DNA of 64,000 nt from Neoroseomonas lacus (GTDB lineage Bacteria; Pseudomonadota; Alphaproteobacteria; Acetobacterales; Acetobacteraceae). Below, piece after piece: positions 35,734 through 45,433 of the stretch. Numbering within the stretch: position 1 is the stretch's first letter; the number at the start of each line of letters is the position of its first letter. The notes under the pieces were generated by a model that saw only the letters and a program-made list of their open reading frames with translations, did no database searches and was not told the origin of the DNA. The position numbers were made by a program, and so were the translations under genes. Location of the stretch: positions 241,016-305,015 of the forward strand of contig NZ_BMKW01000009.1 in NCBI RefSeq assembly GCF_014644535.1. The letters run 5' to 3'.

Positions 35734-37002
35734 TTACGCGCCCCCCGTCAGCACGTTGCCAGGCGCCGACCAGGCGATCCGGCCGACCTCCCCGCAGGCA
35801 TTGCACTCGGCCTTCCAGGCGTTGTGTTCCGCCCCGCAGGCGGCGCAGCGCCAAACCGGCGCACCGGGGGCATTGGCCGCGCCGCGCAGCCAGCGGGCCT
35901 GGGCGGCGCGGGCATCGGCAGTGTCGCCATGCTCGGCCTCCTCCAACTCGGCCAGCATCAGGAAGGCGCGGCGGTCGGCCGCCTCGGCGTTGACCAGAGC
36001 CTCCAGCTCGGCGCGGGCACGGCCCGTCAGCCCGGCATCGAGTGCCACCCGCGCCATCAGCAGCCGGCTTTCCAGATGTTCCGGGTTGCGGTGAATGAGA
36101 TCTTCCACCGTCTTGACGCGGGCTAGCGCCGCCGGCGTGCCAGCGATCCAGGCGGCGCCGATATCGGGATGCGGCGCGGTGGCCCAGGCCTGTTCCAGCA
36201 CCGCGCGCGCCCGCCTGGCACTGCCGGTGGCCAGGCGCTTCGCATGGGCGATCGCCGCCGGGGCGAAGCCGGGATCGGCGGTGAAGGCCTGTTTCTCCAA
36301 CTCGCCGGCGCGTCCGGGGTCGGTTTCCTGCTCGGCGGCGGCGAGCGCCAGCGCGGCCCGCGGCCCGCCGGGGGGCGACAGGGCGAGCGCCTCCCGCCAG
36401 TCATGCGTGCGCAGCGCCAGGAGCTGGCGTTCCTCGCGCAGCCAAGCGGCGCCCGGCTGGGCGGCGTCGGCTTCCTTGGCGAGGCGATGGGCGGCGTCCC
36501 AATCCTCGCGCTGCATTGCCTGGCGCAGCAGGCCGCGCAGGCCGAGGAAGCGGGCATCGGGGCGTTCGGCCAGCGCCTTGAAGGCGTCGGCGGCCATGTC
36601 CTCGCGTCCGGCGAGGCGGGCAGCCTCGGCGGCCAGCAGCAGGGTCTGCGGCGTGTCGCCGAGCAGGAAGCGGGCGCGGCGCACCTCAACCCGCGCGGCC
36701 TCGGGCGTGCCGGCGGCCAGCGCGATCAGGGCGCGGGTCACTGCCGCATCGCCATCGTTGCGGCGGCGGTCGGCACGGGCCGCCCGACGCCGCGCGGGCA
36801 TCCGGCGCAGCGCCGCGAAGGCCGCCAGGATCGCATGCAGCAGGAGGAAGGCGGCAACCAGGATCAGCACCGCGATCGGCAGGCCGATGCCGATCCACAG
36901 CTCGCCAACCTGGACTTCGATGGTGCCGCCGGTCTCGGCGAACCAGAAAGCGAGGGCGGTGATGGCCGCGAGCGCGACCAGCACCTTCAGAGCACGACGC
37001 AT
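35734..37002 (-). CDS. HemY-like TPR membrane protein with C-terminal zinc ribbon
   Basis: A 422-aa protein with two N-terminal membrane helices (residues 7-25 and 38-60), then HemY_N-type sequence (AALRRMPARRRAARADRRRN) and TPR repeats. The C-terminus has two CxxC pairs in WRCAACGAEHNAWKAECNACG, a probable zinc ribbon. Proteobacterial HemY proteins are encoded with hemD and are not protoporphyrinogen oxidases; their role is unclear. It is 10 bp downstream of the COG4223 gene. The ATG at 37002 is chosen because the longer frame has no homology. Confidence 0.83.
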   Translation of the reverse strand: MRRALKVLVALAAITALAFWFAETGGTIEVQVGELWIGIGLPIAVLILVAAFLLLHAILAAFAALRRMPARRRAARADRRRNDGDAAVTRALIALAAGTPEAARVEVRRARFLLGDTPQTLLLAAEAARLAGREDMAADAFKALAERPDARFLGLRGLLRQAMQREDWDAAHRLAKEADAAQPGAAWLREERQLLALRTHDWREALALSPPGGPRAALALAAAEQETDPGRAGELEKQAFTADPGFAPAAIAHAKRLATGSARRARAVLEQAWATAPHPDIGAAWIAGTPAALARVKTVEDLIHRNPEHLESRLLMARVALDAGLTGRARAELEALVNAEAADRRAFLMLAELEEAEHGDTADARAAQARWLRGAANAPGAPVWRCAACGAEHNAWKAECNACGEVGRIAWSAPGNVLTGGA

Positions 37003-37012
37003 GCTGCGCTCC

Positions 37013-38167
37013 TCAGCCCGCGGCCAGGGTGGCAAGGGCGGCGCGGGCGGCGCCGAGGGCACGGGCCTGGGCCACCCAATCGGCCATCGCGGCGCGTGCG
37101 GCCGGCGGCAGATGGTCGATCCGCGCCACGGCGGCGTCGACGTCGCCGGCTTCCAGGGCGCGGCGGGCGCCTTCAATCTCGGCGGCGGCGGCATCGCCCC
37201 ACACCACCTGGTCCCCACGGCGCACCGTCACCAGCCCGGACAACCGGGTGACGGCGGAATCGAGCATGCCCTGGCCTTCTCGGGCCGGCTCGCTGGCGGC
37301 CCGTCCGGCGCGCGCGGCGGCTTCGAAGGACAGGCGGAGCGATGCCTCGGTCGGCGGGGCGGCGCTGGCATAGCGGGTCAGCGCCTCCGGCGCGGCGGGC
37401 AGCAGCGCGAGCGCCGGCCCAAGCGGCTGGCCGGCATCGAGGCGCAGCCGCAGCGCGTCAAAGGCGGCGAGGCGGGTGGCGCGCGACTCGACCGCCGCGA
37501 CTCGGGCCTGGGCGGCCTCCAGCGCGGCAAGACGGGTGGCGAGGGCCGACTCGGCGCCGCGCAGTCGGGATTCGAGGCCGGTGGTGGCCGCCGTGATGCG
37601 CTCGGCCTCCGTCCGCTCGGCGGTGGCGAGGCGTTCATTCATGCCGCGGGCGAGGTCCTCGGTGCGGCGGATCGCCTCGGCGTCGGCGGCCTGCTGGCGG
37701 GCGGCAACGGCGTCCAGCCGTTCCGACAGGCGATCGGCCCGGTTGGTCAGGCCCTCGACGGCGGCGCGCGGGGCGAAGGACGCCGGGTCGGGGATCGGGC
37801 GTTCCAGCGCCTGGGAGGCGCGGGCCTCGGCGGCGGCGACGCGGCCTTCGAACGGGCGCAGGTCAGGCGGCGCCGGGATGGCGGCGAGGCGTTGTTCGAT
37901 GCCCGACAGGTCGGGTGCCGGGCGGGCTTCCAGCGCGGCGAGCCGCTGCTCGATCGGTGCGAGGCTCGGGCCGCGGCGCAGTTCCAGCGCCGCGAGACGG
38001 GCCTCCAGCGCGGCGATGGCGGCCGTGTCGGGGTTCTGCGGCGGGGCCGGGCGGGGCGTGACCCAAAGCCAGGCCGCCGCCATCACCAGCACCACGCCTC
38101 CCGCCAAAAGGGGCAGGGCGGCGGGGTCAAGGATACGACGGATCGGGGGAGTGGGCGTTTCGGTCAT
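37013..38167 (-). CDS. Mic60/COG4223-like coiled-coil membrane protein
   Basis: A 384-aa protein with one membrane helix near residues 17-36, then about 250 residues of Ala/Glu/Arg heptads that predict a long coiled coil. A C-terminal mitofilin-like segment (GVVTVRRGDQ-like, here GLVTVRRGDQVVWGD; EIEGARRALEAGDVDAAVARI) follows. Alphaproteobacterial proteins of this kind, encoded beside hemD and hemY, have been proposed as relatives of mitochondrial Mic60 that shape inner membranes. An AGGA lies six bases before the ATG at 38167. In-frame 38179 is an alternative start. Confidence 0.78.
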   Translation of the reverse strand: MTETPTPPIRRILDPAALPLLAGGVVLVMAAAWLWVTPRPAPPQNPDTAAIAALEARLAALELRRGPSLAPIEQRLAALEARPAPDLSGIEQRLAAIPAPPDLRPFEGRVAAAEARASQALERPIPDPASFAPRAAVEGLTNRADRLSERLDAVAARQQAADAEAIRRTEDLARGMNERLATAERTEAERITAATTGLESRLRGAESALATRLAALEAAQARVAAVESRATRLAAFDALRLRLDAGQPLGPALALLPAAPEALTRYASAAPPTEASLRLSFEAAARAGRAASEPAREGQGMLDSAVTRLSGLVTVRRGDQVVWGDAAAAEIEGARRALEAGDVDAAVARIDHLPPAARAAMADWVAQARALGAARAALATLAAG

Positions 38168-38247
38168 GCCGGTCCTCATGCTGCGGCGCCATGGCGACGG
38201 GGAGCGCTGTATAGCACCGCTGTGCGGGATCGCGCCCCCGCGCCAGA

Positions 38248-38982
38248 TCAAACCGGTGGCGGGCCGAGCCGGGCCGGCAGCAGGGCCGGGTCGGGGCGGG
38301 CGGTGCAGTCTGTCGAGGCCCAGGGCAGCACGGCCAGGGTCTCGGCGATGCGCGGGCTGATCGCGATGGCACGGATGCCGCGCGCCGCCGCTGCCAGGCC
38401 GGCTTGGCGCAGCAACGCGATGGTGATGCGCGCGCCGCGCGGCGAGGTGAACAGCGCGGCGGTGATACGGCCGGCCCGCAGCGCTGCCAGCGCCGGCGGC
38501 GGCAGGGCGGTGGCCGGGGCCGCGGCATAGGTGACGCGGCGGATGACGCGGAAGCCCCGCCTTCGCAACGCTGCCGCCAGCTCGGCGCCATAGCCGCACC
38601 CGACCGCGAGCAGCAGTGGCCCGGCCGCCGGGTCCAGCGTGGCGGTGGCGGCCTCGGCGAGGGCGGCGGCGTCACCCTCAGCGGCGCGGACATTGGTGAA
38701 CCCGCGGGCGCGGGCCTCGGCGGCGGTGCCGTCGCCGACCGCGAGCACCGGCAGCGCCATGGGTGCGAGCGCGCGGGCGGCGGCGCGGGAGGCGAGCAGC
38801 ACCGCTTGCGCCCGTGGCAGCCGGACCGGCGGCGTCGCCTGCAGGAGCATGGCCGGGGCGAGGATCGCATCCCAGCCCAACGCCGCGCAGGCAGCGGCGG
38901 TTTCGCTGGCGCCGGGTTCGGGCCGGGTGATCAGGACGGCAGTCAGGGCACCGGCCCTAGGCCTGCTGGGTCCGCCAGGCAT
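38248..38982 (-). CDS. hemD: Uroporphyrinogen-III synthase
   Basis: A 244-aa HemD-like protein that cyclises hydroxymethylbilane to uroporphyrinogen III in tetrapyrrole synthesis. It starts in earnest at AVLITRPEPGASETAAACAA, with AVLLASRAAARAL, VGDGTAAEARARGF and the later ALFTSPRGARITIALLRQAG, which match the two-domain family. Sequence conservation in HemD is always weak. No ATG lies close to the conserved region. The ATG at 38982 overlaps the upstream gene by 26 bp, so the true start is uncertain. It precedes the COG4223 and HemY-like genes, the usual alphaproteobacterial order. The often adjacent hemC is not present here. Confidence 0.8.
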   Translation of the reverse strand: MPGGPSRPRAGALTAVLITRPEPGASETAAACAALGWDAILAPAMLLQATPPVRLPRAQAVLLASRAAARALAPMALPVLAVGDGTAAEARARGFTNVRAAEGDAAALAEAATATLDPAAGPLLLAVGCGYGAELAAALRRRGFRVIRRVTYAAAPATALPPPALAALRAGRITAALFTSPRGARITIALLRQAGLAAAARGIRAIAISPRIAETLAVLPWASTDCTARPDPALLPARLGPPPV

Positions 38983-39886
38983 CCGCGATTGCCGACCCCG
39001 TCGCGCTCCAGACGCCGCCATGGGCGAGGATGGCGTCCAGCATCGCTCCGAAGGCGCGGATGCGGTGCGGCTGGCCCATCAGCCAGGGGGTGACCGACAG
39101 GGTCAGCACCCGGCCGCCGCCGGTCGCCCGCGCCTCGGCATCGAGTGTCGCATGGGCGGCGAGGATGGCGGCGGTGAAGTCCTCGGTGGCCATGTGCTGT
39201 TGCAGCAGCATGCGCTGGTCCGACAAATCCTGCGACAGCGGCATGGCGGTGAGCGTGCCGGCCGCCGTGGCGAAGGCATAGGGCATGTCGTCATTCGCCC
39301 AGCCGGAAGTCCAGGTGAAGCCGGCGCCGGCGACGAGGTCCGGCGTGCGCGCCGATTCCGAATGGGCGGGAGAATGCCAGCCGGTGACGGTATCGCCGAA
39401 GTGGCCATGCAGCAGGGATCTGGCCTCGTCGATCCAGGCGCGTTCATCCGCTTCCGCGACGCCGCCATGGTGCAGATGGCCCATGTCGAGCCCGGCGCAG
39501 GCGGGTTCCCAGCCGGCGGCGGCGATATCGTCCATCAGCACCGGATATTCGCGGGCGAGTGCGGCGCTGAGCAGCGCCGTGCCCTTCACCCCGCGCGCTT
39601 CCATCGCCTTCATCATGCGGTAGATGCCAATGCGGTTGCCGTAGTCGCGCTGGGTGAAGTCCCAATAGGACGGGTAGGGCCGTTCCATCCCGCCCGGCGC
39701 GATGAAGGGCTTGGTCGGCATGTCCATGGGGAACCAGCCGGCATGCACAGCGACCCACAGCGCGACGCGCGCCCCGCCCGGCCAGGTGACGGGGCTGGTG
39801 CGCGGCAGGATGCGGTACGGGTAGCGGTCGTGGTCCATCGCCCGCTTGCGGAGCGGGTAGTCGGTGTAGGAGGCGGGGAGTGTCAT
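38957..39886 (-). CDS. CE4 / polysaccharide-deacetylase-like hydrolase (PuuE type) (1)
   Basis: A 309-aa protein with a NodB-like barrel. The segments RVALWVAVHAGWFPMD, FTQRDYGNRIGIYRMMKAME and GHLHHGG follow the layout of the PuuE-type family, in which ring amides rather than chitin are substrates. The canonical NodB Asp-Asp pair is not obvious, so a standard metal-dependent deacetylase reaction is doubtful. It overlaps the second CE4 gene by 4 bp and ends the RutA-like operon. Its stop lies inside the start region of hemD. Confidence 0.75.
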   Translation of the reverse strand: MTLPASYTDYPLRKRAMDHDRYPYRILPRTSPVTWPGGARVALWVAVHAGWFPMDMPTKPFIAPGGMERPYPSYWDFTQRDYGNRIGIYRMMKAMEARGVKGTALLSAALAREYPVLMDDIAAAGWEPACAGLDMGHLHHGGVAEADERAWIDEARSLLHGHFGDTVTGWHSPAHSESARTPDLVAGAGFTWTSGWANDDMPYAFATAAGTLTAMPLSQDLSDQRMLLQQHMATEDFTAAILAAHATLDAEARATGGGRVLTLSVTPWLMGQPHRIRAFGAMLDAILAHGGVWSATGSAIADAWRTQQA

Positions 39887-40800
39887 GGCGTGCCCTCCGC
39901 GATCCAGCTTCGGTGCTGCGCCAGAGTGTAATCGATGTAGTGCTGCGCGATCTGACGCCCCGTCGCGAGCCAAACCTTGTCATGGCTGGTGATGTGGGCG
40001 AGCACCGCGTCGAGCGCGGCGATACGGTGCGGCTGGCCGATCAGGTACGGGTGCAGCGGCATGCACATCACCGTGCCGGATTCGGCGCCCTCCTCATACA
40101 GCTGGTCGAACTGCGCCTTGCAGATGGCGGCGTAGCGATCGGCCGGCGTGTTGCGGTTGACGAAGAGCGGGACGTCATTGACCTCAAGCGAATAGGGGAT
40201 GCTGACCAACTGCCCGGCGCGGGTGTTGACCGGCGTCGGCTGGTCGTCATGCGTCATGTCGAGGGTGTAGAGGATGCCTTCCTCGGCGAGGACATGCTGG
40301 GTTGTCTCGTCGTTGGAAATGGCCGGGGTCAGCCAGCCATCGAGGCGCTGGCCGGCGACGCGCAGGATGGTCTCGCGGCTGTCGCGGATCAGCTCGCGCT
40401 GCATCTCCTCGTCCATGTCGTAGAAATAGCGGGTGTTGTAGGTGCCGTGGCTGAACAACTCCCAGTCCAGCGCGCAGCAGCGTTCGATGACTTCGGGGTA
40501 GTGGTCGCAGACCGCGACGTTCAGCGACACCGACCCACGCACGCCATACTTCTCCATGGTGTCCGCCATGCGCCAGAAGCCCGAGCGGTTGCCATAGTCG
40601 CGCCAGGAATAGCCGGCGACATCCGGCAGCGGCCGTGGCCAGGGGCTCCGGCGCGGATTGGGCGGCGGGTTGAGTTCGTAATGCTCGATATTCGGCGCCA
40701 GCCAGACGGCGATCCGCGCGCCGTTCGGCCACACGATCTTCGGGCGCCGCCGCCAGGGCATGTAGTCGTAGTGGCCGGGCCTATCGAGCATGGCGTTCAC
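39883..40800 (-). CDS. CE4 / polysaccharide-deacetylase-like hydrolase (PuuE type) (2)
   Basis: A 305-aa protein. A GTG start at 40800 overlaps the upstream stop as GTGA; an ATG three codons later is the alternative. Motifs are IAVWLAPNIEHYELNPP, YSWRDYGNRSGFWRMADTME, ELFSHGTYNTRYFYD and MCMPLHPYLIGQPHRI. The second motif-2 histidine of classic NodB enzymes is replaced (SHGTYNTR), as expected for the metal-independent allantoinase-like branch. Related to the neighbour at 38957 but clearly diverged. A cyclic-amide or ureide hydrolase role is inferred from family and operon context. Confidence 0.77.
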   Translation of the reverse strand: MNAMLDRPGHYDYMPWRRRPKIVWPNGARIAVWLAPNIEHYELNPPPNPRRSPWPRPLPDVAGYSWRDYGNRSGFWRMADTMEKYGVRGSVSLNVAVCDHYPEVIERCCALDWELFSHGTYNTRYFYDMDEEMQRELIRDSRETILRVAGQRLDGWLTPAISNDETTQHVLAEEGILYTLDMTHDDQPTPVNTRAGQLVSIPYSLEVNDVPLFVNRNTPADRYAAICKAQFDQLYEEGAESGTVMCMPLHPYLIGQPHRIAALDAVLAHITSHDKVWLATGRQIAQHYIDYTLAQHRSWIAEGTP

Positions 40801-41462
40801 CCCTGCATCTGCGGCACGGCGTCGAGCACCTCCGACACCGGCAACACGTCGGCGTATTTAACCGCCATGTCGTAGAGATTGGCAAAATGCGGGGATTCGT
40901 GCCGGTCGGAAACGCATTCCTCCGGCACGATCATCCGATACCCGCAGGACAGGCCATCGACCACGGTCGCCCGCACGCAGCCGGAGGTGGACCCGCCGGT
41001 GACGATGACGGTGTCGATGCCGTGGAAGGTCAGCAGGGAGCGGAAATTCGTCTCGAAGAACGCGCTCGCCATGCGCTTGTTAATGATGATGTCCGACGCC
41101 GCGCGCTCGGTGCGCGGGTCGAAGGCCGCCCGCGGCGAGCCCTCCTTGATGTTCTGCAGGCTGTCCGGCGTGTCGGACCGCGTGCCCCAGACGCCGCAAT
41201 CCTCGCCCGAGGGCAGGTAGGCGACATAGGTCCAAACCACCGGCCAGGACCGCGCCCGCACAGCGCGAGCGAGCGCGTTGATGTGCTCGATCTGGCGCGG
41301 GTCGGTCTCATAGGCCGTGACGTAGGTGCCCGGCTGCGTATAGGCGCATTGCACGTCGATATTCACCAGCGCGGCGCGCCGGCCGAAGCCGAAGCGCCGT
41401 CGCGTCGGCGCGGCTTTGAGTTCCGTGTAGAGCTGCCGCGCCGTCTTGCCGTCTTCGATCAT
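40797..41462 (-). CDS. Isochorismatase-like amidohydrolase
   Basis: A 221-aa cysteine hydrolase. The catalytic Asp is in ALVNIDVQCAYTQPGTYV (about residue 40), the Lys in IINKRMASAFFETN and the Cys in VIVTGGSTSGCVRATVVDG (about residue 165). It is closer to N-carbamoylsarcosine amidase than to RutB in its loop sequences. Members remove ammonia or carbamoyl groups from N-carbamoyl compounds. The ATG at 41462 overlaps the stop of the ABC binding protein as ATGA, and its own stop overlaps the next gene. It is likely the downstream hydrolase in a nitrogen-compound pathway. Confidence 0.85.
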   Translation of the reverse strand: MIEDGKTARQLYTELKAAPTRRRFGFGRRAALVNIDVQCAYTQPGTYVTAYETDPRQIEHINALARAVRARSWPVVWTYVAYLPSGEDCGVWGTRSDTPDSLQNIKEGSPRAAFDPRTERAASDIIINKRMASAFFETNFRSLLTFHGIDTVIVTGGSTSGCVRATVVDGLSCGYRMIVPEECVSDRHESPHFANLYDMAVKYADVLPVSEVLDAVPQMQG

Positions 41463-42613
41463 GCCGCGAGGAACTCGTTCCATTTCTCGGTGTAGTAGGG
41501 GAGGTTACGCGGACGCGTGTTCCAGACATAGATGCGCTGCGCGCGATCCGCGAGCGTGCCGCCATCGCGCCCGACGCCGCCATAGAGGCTGTCCTGCAGG
41601 TCCTGCGCCATGTACTGCTTGTACAGATCCGAGGACGCGTAATAGCCGATCTTGCCCTGCTCCGCACCCGGATAGCCGTCCAGCCAGTAGTTCAGGTATT
41701 CATAGGCTAGGTCCACATTGCGGGTATTCGCCGAAATCGCATAGCCGTTGCACCAGGCGCGATAGCCTTCCTTCGCCACGGCATAGCGCATCGGGATGCC
41801 CTTCGACGCCACCTCGATCACCACCGGCCACCAGGCATCGGCGATCCAGACTTCCTCCGACGCCATCAGGTTGACCAACTCGCCATAGGACCGCCAGAAG
41901 GCGCGGAAATGGCCTTCCTTCTTCTTGTCCTTGAGGAAGTCGGTGACGGTGTCGACCTCGGAATTCGTCAGGTTGGTCGGGTCGCCGGGGTTGAAGATGC
42001 CCATCGCCTTCATGCCGATGGCGGCGTCGAGCATGCCGAGCCAGTCGATGGCATAGAGCGCCACCTTGCCGCGCCAGCGCGGGTTGAACAGCTCGCCCCA
42101 GGACAGCTCGTTGTTCTCGGCCTGGATGTGGCGGGTATTGTAGCCGATCGAATCCATCTGGAAGAAGGCCGGGCAGAAGCTGACCTTCGTCTTGGCGTCA
42201 TCGACATACATGGTGGTGCCGGGATTGGCGCCGAGACCCATCGGCGCCGTCGGCGTCGCACGGCCGTCGCGGAACAGCATGTGCTGGTGCGACCAGTTCT
42301 TCAGCCGGCTGATGTCGATCGGCTGGGTGAGCTGCTCGCCATAGCCGTATTGCGAGAACGGCGCGTCGGTGGTGATCACGTCCACCTGGGCGGCGCGCAC
42401 GCGGTCCATGCGCGCCTGGGTCGAGGGATTCATCCACGGCCGCACCCGCGAATTGCTGACGCGCATGAATTCGCGAAGGATCGGTTCGCGCAGATCGTAG
42501 GAGGCGCCGGCCAACTGCAATTCACGGGCCTGCGCCGAGGCGGGGCGGATCAGCGGGGCACCAAGGCCGGCAGCGGTGCCGACAAGGAGGCCGCGTCGGG
42601 AAACGATGCTCAT
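41459..42613 (-). CDS. ABC transporter substrate-binding protein (PotD-like)
   Basis: A 384-aa periplasmic protein. A twin-arginine-like leader (MSIVSRRGLLVGTAAGLGAP) ends near PASA. The mature sequence follows the bacterial extracellular-binding (PotD/PotF type) pattern, with VDVITTDAPFSQYGYGEQLT, then NELSWGELFNPRWRGKVALY and a C-terminal ANTRNVDLAYEYLNYWLDG. It delivers substrate to the two permeases immediately upstream. The ligand is unknown; polyamine-like specificity is only the family default. Translationally coupled to the isochorismatase-like gene. Confidence 0.88.
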   Translation of the reverse strand: MSIVSRRGLLVGTAAGLGAPLIRPASAQARELQLAGASYDLREPILREFMRVSNSRVRPWMNPSTQARMDRVRAAQVDVITTDAPFSQYGYGEQLTQPIDISRLKNWSHQHMLFRDGRATPTAPMGLGANPGTTMYVDDAKTKVSFCPAFFQMDSIGYNTRHIQAENNELSWGELFNPRWRGKVALYAIDWLGMLDAAIGMKAMGIFNPGDPTNLTNSEVDTVTDFLKDKKKEGHFRAFWRSYGELVNLMASEEVWIADAWWPVVIEVASKGIPMRYAVAKEGYRAWCNGYAISANTRNVDLAYEYLNYWLDGYPGAEQGKIGYYASSDLYKQYMAQDLQDSLYGGVGRDGGTLADRAQRIYVWNTRPRNLPYYTEKWNEFLAA

Positions 42614-42630
42614 AACCTGTCTCCTTGGGT

Positions 42631-43458
42631 TTAGGTTGGGCTGCCGCGCAGCGCGCGGGCCCGCAGCCAGAAGCCGATCGCGCAGAGCGAGATGACGATC
42701 AGCGACATCGCCGTGGTGGCAGTGCCGATGGCGTAGAGTTCCGGCGTCAGCTGCCGGTCGAGCTGCGCCATGACCGCCAGCGGCAGCGTGCCGTCGCTGC
42801 CCGAGGTGAACAGCGTGCGGGCGTATTCGTCATAGGACAGCGAGAAGCCGAACAGCGCCGTGCCGATGACCCCCGGCAAGATCAACGGCCAGGTGATGCG
42901 ACGGAAGGCGGTCAGCCTCGTGGCGCCGAGCGTTAGCGCCGCTTCCTCCAGCTTCGGGTCGAAGCGGTTGAACACTGCGAGCATGGTCAGGAAGCCGAAG
43001 GGCAGCGCCCAGGAGACATGCACGACATAGGCGGTGGTGTTCCACGCGCCCTCGATGCCGAGCAACCGCGTCAGGATGGCGAAGCCGAAGCCGACCAGGA
43101 TTCCCGGCGCCATCAGCCCCAGCAGCAGCAGGTAGAAATACAGCCCATTGCCGCGGAACCGCCCGCGCATCGCCTGCGCCGCGCAGACCGACAGCACCAC
43201 CGTCGTCGCCGAGCAGGCGAGCGCCAACAGGAAGGAGCGCAGCATCGGCGGCTTGAAATCGTCGAACAGGTCCGCTTCCCACAGGTTGCGATACCAGTGC
43301 AGGGAGACGCCGTTCATCGGGAAGGTGGTGCCGCCATTCTCGCCGGAGAAGGACAGGGTGAACATGGTGAACATCGGCGCCCACTGGAACAGCAGGAAGC
43401 CGATCGTCACCGTACCGAGCAGCCATCCGGTCAGGCGCGAGCGCGTCTTCCAATGCAT
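42631..43458 (-). CDS. ABC transporter permease (PotC-like)
   Basis: A 275-aa inner-membrane permease with six helices. The EAA loop reads EEAALTLGATRLTAFRRITWPLILPG near residue 180, where the cytoplasmic contact with the ATPase lies. It follows the first permease gene after 5 bp and is followed by the binding-protein gene. Together the four genes at 41459-45433 make a complete importer. Confidence 0.9.
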   Translation of the reverse strand: MHWKTRSRLTGWLLGTVTIGFLLFQWAPMFTMFTLSFSGENGGTTFPMNGVSLHWYRNLWEADLFDDFKPPMLRSFLLALACSATTVVLSVCAAQAMRGRFRGNGLYFYLLLLGLMAPGILVGFGFAILTRLLGIEGAWNTTAYVVHVSWALPFGFLTMLAVFNRFDPKLEEAALTLGATRLTAFRRITWPLILPGVIGTALFGFSLSYDEYARTLFTSGSDGTLPLAVMAQLDRQLTPELYAIGTATTAMSLIVISLCAIGFWLRARALRGSPT

Positions 43459-43463
43459 CGCGC

Positions 43464-44327
43464 TCAGCCCCCGATCTTGCGGATGTCGACCACCCGCAAA
43501 GCGAGCGTCACACCGGCCAGCATCAACAGCATCAGCAGCACCGAGACGACCGCCGTCGCGCGGATCTGCGAGCCTTCGTAGAACAGCAAAATCAGGTTGC
43601 CGAGGAAGGCGAGCTTGTTGCCGCCTACCGTGGTGACGGTGATGAAATCCGCCAGCACGTTGAGGAACACCAGCACCTGCCCGATGACGATGCCCGGCAG
43701 CGTCAGCGGCAGGATGATGCGCCAGAACACGATGATGGGCGGCGCCTTCAGCGTCATCGCCGCCTCCCGCAGCGCCGGCGGGATGCTGTTGAGCATGTAC
43801 ACCACCGGCCCACTCGCCAGCAGCGTGTAGAGCGAGACCTGCGCCATCGAGATGCCCAGGCGCGAATAGAGAAAGGCCTGGATCGGCCGCTCGATCAACC
43901 CGATCGCCATCAGCGCCTGGTTGAGCAGCCCGTTGACGCCGAGAAACGGCACGAAGGCGATCGCGCGGATCAGCGTGCTGGTCCAGAACGGGATGACGAA
44001 GGCGAGGAACAACGCGACGCGCCATCCCGGGCTGGCCACCTTCACCGTCAGGAAGTAGGCGATGCAATAACCCAGCACGCCGGTGATCGCCATGATCATC
44101 GCGGTCTGCACCAGCGTGTCGCCGATCAGCCAGAGATAGTTCTGGTTCGAGAGGAATCGCTGGTAGTTGTCGAAGGTGATCGGGTTGTTCGGCGAGACCG
44201 AGGTGCCGCCCCACAGCGACACCCAGACGATCAGCAGCACCGGCAGCACCACCGCCAGCGCCATCCACAGCCCGGCCGGCAGCGCGAGCCAGAAGGCGGC
44301 GGGCGAGCGGAGCCGGATCGTGCTCAT
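43464..44327 (-). CDS. ABC transporter permease (PotB-like)
   Basis: A 287-aa permease with six helices. The EAA loop reads REAAMTLKAPPIIVFWRIILPLTLPG near residue 195. The start overlaps the end of the ATPase gene by 4 bp. It pairs with the permease at 42631 to form the translocation channel. Confidence 0.9.
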   Translation of the reverse strand: MSTIRLRSPAAFWLALPAGLWMALAVVLPVLLIVWVSLWGGTSVSPNNPITFDNYQRFLSNQNYLWLIGDTLVQTAMIMAITGVLGYCIAYFLTVKVASPGWRVALFLAFVIPFWTSTLIRAIAFVPFLGVNGLLNQALMAIGLIERPIQAFLYSRLGISMAQVSLYTLLASGPVVYMLNSIPPALREAAMTLKAPPIIVFWRIILPLTLPGIVIGQVLVFLNVLADFITVTTVGGNKLAFLGNLILLFYEGSQIRATAVVSVLLMLLMLAGVTLALRVVDIRKIGG

Positions 44328-45433
44328 GCCGGCGGGGCCCGGTGCAGCACGCCATTGTCCAGCGACCAGCCGAGCACGATGTTCTCGCCCTCACGGATGC
44401 TCTGCGGCAGGGCGCCGAACTGGTCGTACTTCACGACTGTCCCGCCCGCGCCTTCCAGAACATGGCGGCGGAAGGCGCCGAAATATTCGACGGTGATGCA
44501 CCGCAGCGCGATGCGGTTCGGCACGTCCTCGCCCGGCCGTTCGATCAACCGTTCGGCGCGCACCGAGAAGGACAGCGCACTGCCCGCCGCCGGCGGCGCG
44601 AGGTCCAGCAGCGGTACGCGGAAGGTGCCCAGCGCGGTCATCACTTCCAGCACGCCATCGCGCACCAGCCCGGCCTTGCCCTCGAGAACATTGTTGCCCT
44701 GAATGAAGCCGGCGACGAAGGCGGTGCGCGGGCGCGACAGCACCTCATCCGGCCGGCCCTGCTGCTCGATCCTGGCGTGGTTCATCACCACCACATGGTC
44801 GCCAAGCGAAAAGGCCTCGTTCTGGTCATGCGTGACCCAGATGAAGGAGATGCCTGAGCGCTTCTGCAGCGTCTTCAATTCCAGCATCACGGTCTCGCGC
44901 AGCGAATAATCCAGCGCGCCGATCGGCTCGTCGAGCAGCAGGATGCGCGGTTCGGTGACCATGGCGCGCGCCAGCGCGACGCGCTGCTTCTGCCCGCCCG
45001 AGAGCTGCGCCGGCCGGCGTTCCGCCAGATGACCGATCTCGAAGGCCTTCAGCACCTCGGCGACGCGCGCGGCAATCTGCGCCTTGGGCTTCTTCAGCAT
45101 CTCCAGCCCGAAGCCGACCTGCTTGGCGACGGTCATGTGCGGGAACAGCGCGAAATCCTGGAACATCATGGCGATGTCGCGCTTCCACGGCGGCTCGCCG
45201 GTCACCTCGCGGCCACCGATCAGGATGTCGCCGGCATCCGGTTCTTCAAGCCCCGCGACGCAGCGCAGCGTTGTCGTCTTGCCGCAGCCCGACGGCCCCA
45301 GCAGGCAGATGAACTGCCCCTTGCCGACCTGCAGCGACACATCGTTGACCGCGACGAAATCGCCGTAGCGCTTGCGGATATGGCGCAGTTCCAGGTCGAG
45401 CTGCGGGATCACCGGCACATCGGCCAAGGTCAC
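44324..45433 (-). CDS. ABC transporter ATP-binding protein (PotA-like)
   Basis: A 369-aa ATPase. Walker A is [10 protein letters not shown] (about residue 45), the signature [14 protein letters not shown] near 145, Walker [13 protein letters not shown] and the switch histidine in [10 protein letters not shown]-terminal TOBE-type domain from about residue 250 is normal for the spermidine/putrescine/iron class. The D-loop continues as GALDYSLRE instead of the common GALDxxLR. The start overlaps the RutA-like gene end by 4 bp. Confidence 0.92.
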   Translation of the reverse strand: MTLADVPVIPQLDLELRHIRKRYGDFVAVNDVSLQVGKGQFICLLGPSGCGKTTTLRCVAGLEEPDAGDILIGGREVTGEPPWKRDIAMMFQDFALFPHMTVAKQVGFGLEMLKKPKAQIAARVAEVLKAFEIGHLAERRPAQLSGGQKQRVALARAMVTEPRILLLDEPIGALDYSLRETVMLELKTLQKRSGISFIWVTHDQNEAFSLGDHVVVMNHARIEQQGRPDEVLSRPRTAFVAGFIQGNNVLEGKAGLVRDGVLEVMTALGTFRVPLLDLAPPAAGSALSFSVRAERLIERPGEDVPNRIALRCITVEYFGAFRRHVLEGAGGTVVKYDQFGALPQSIREGENIVLGWSLDNGVLHRAPPA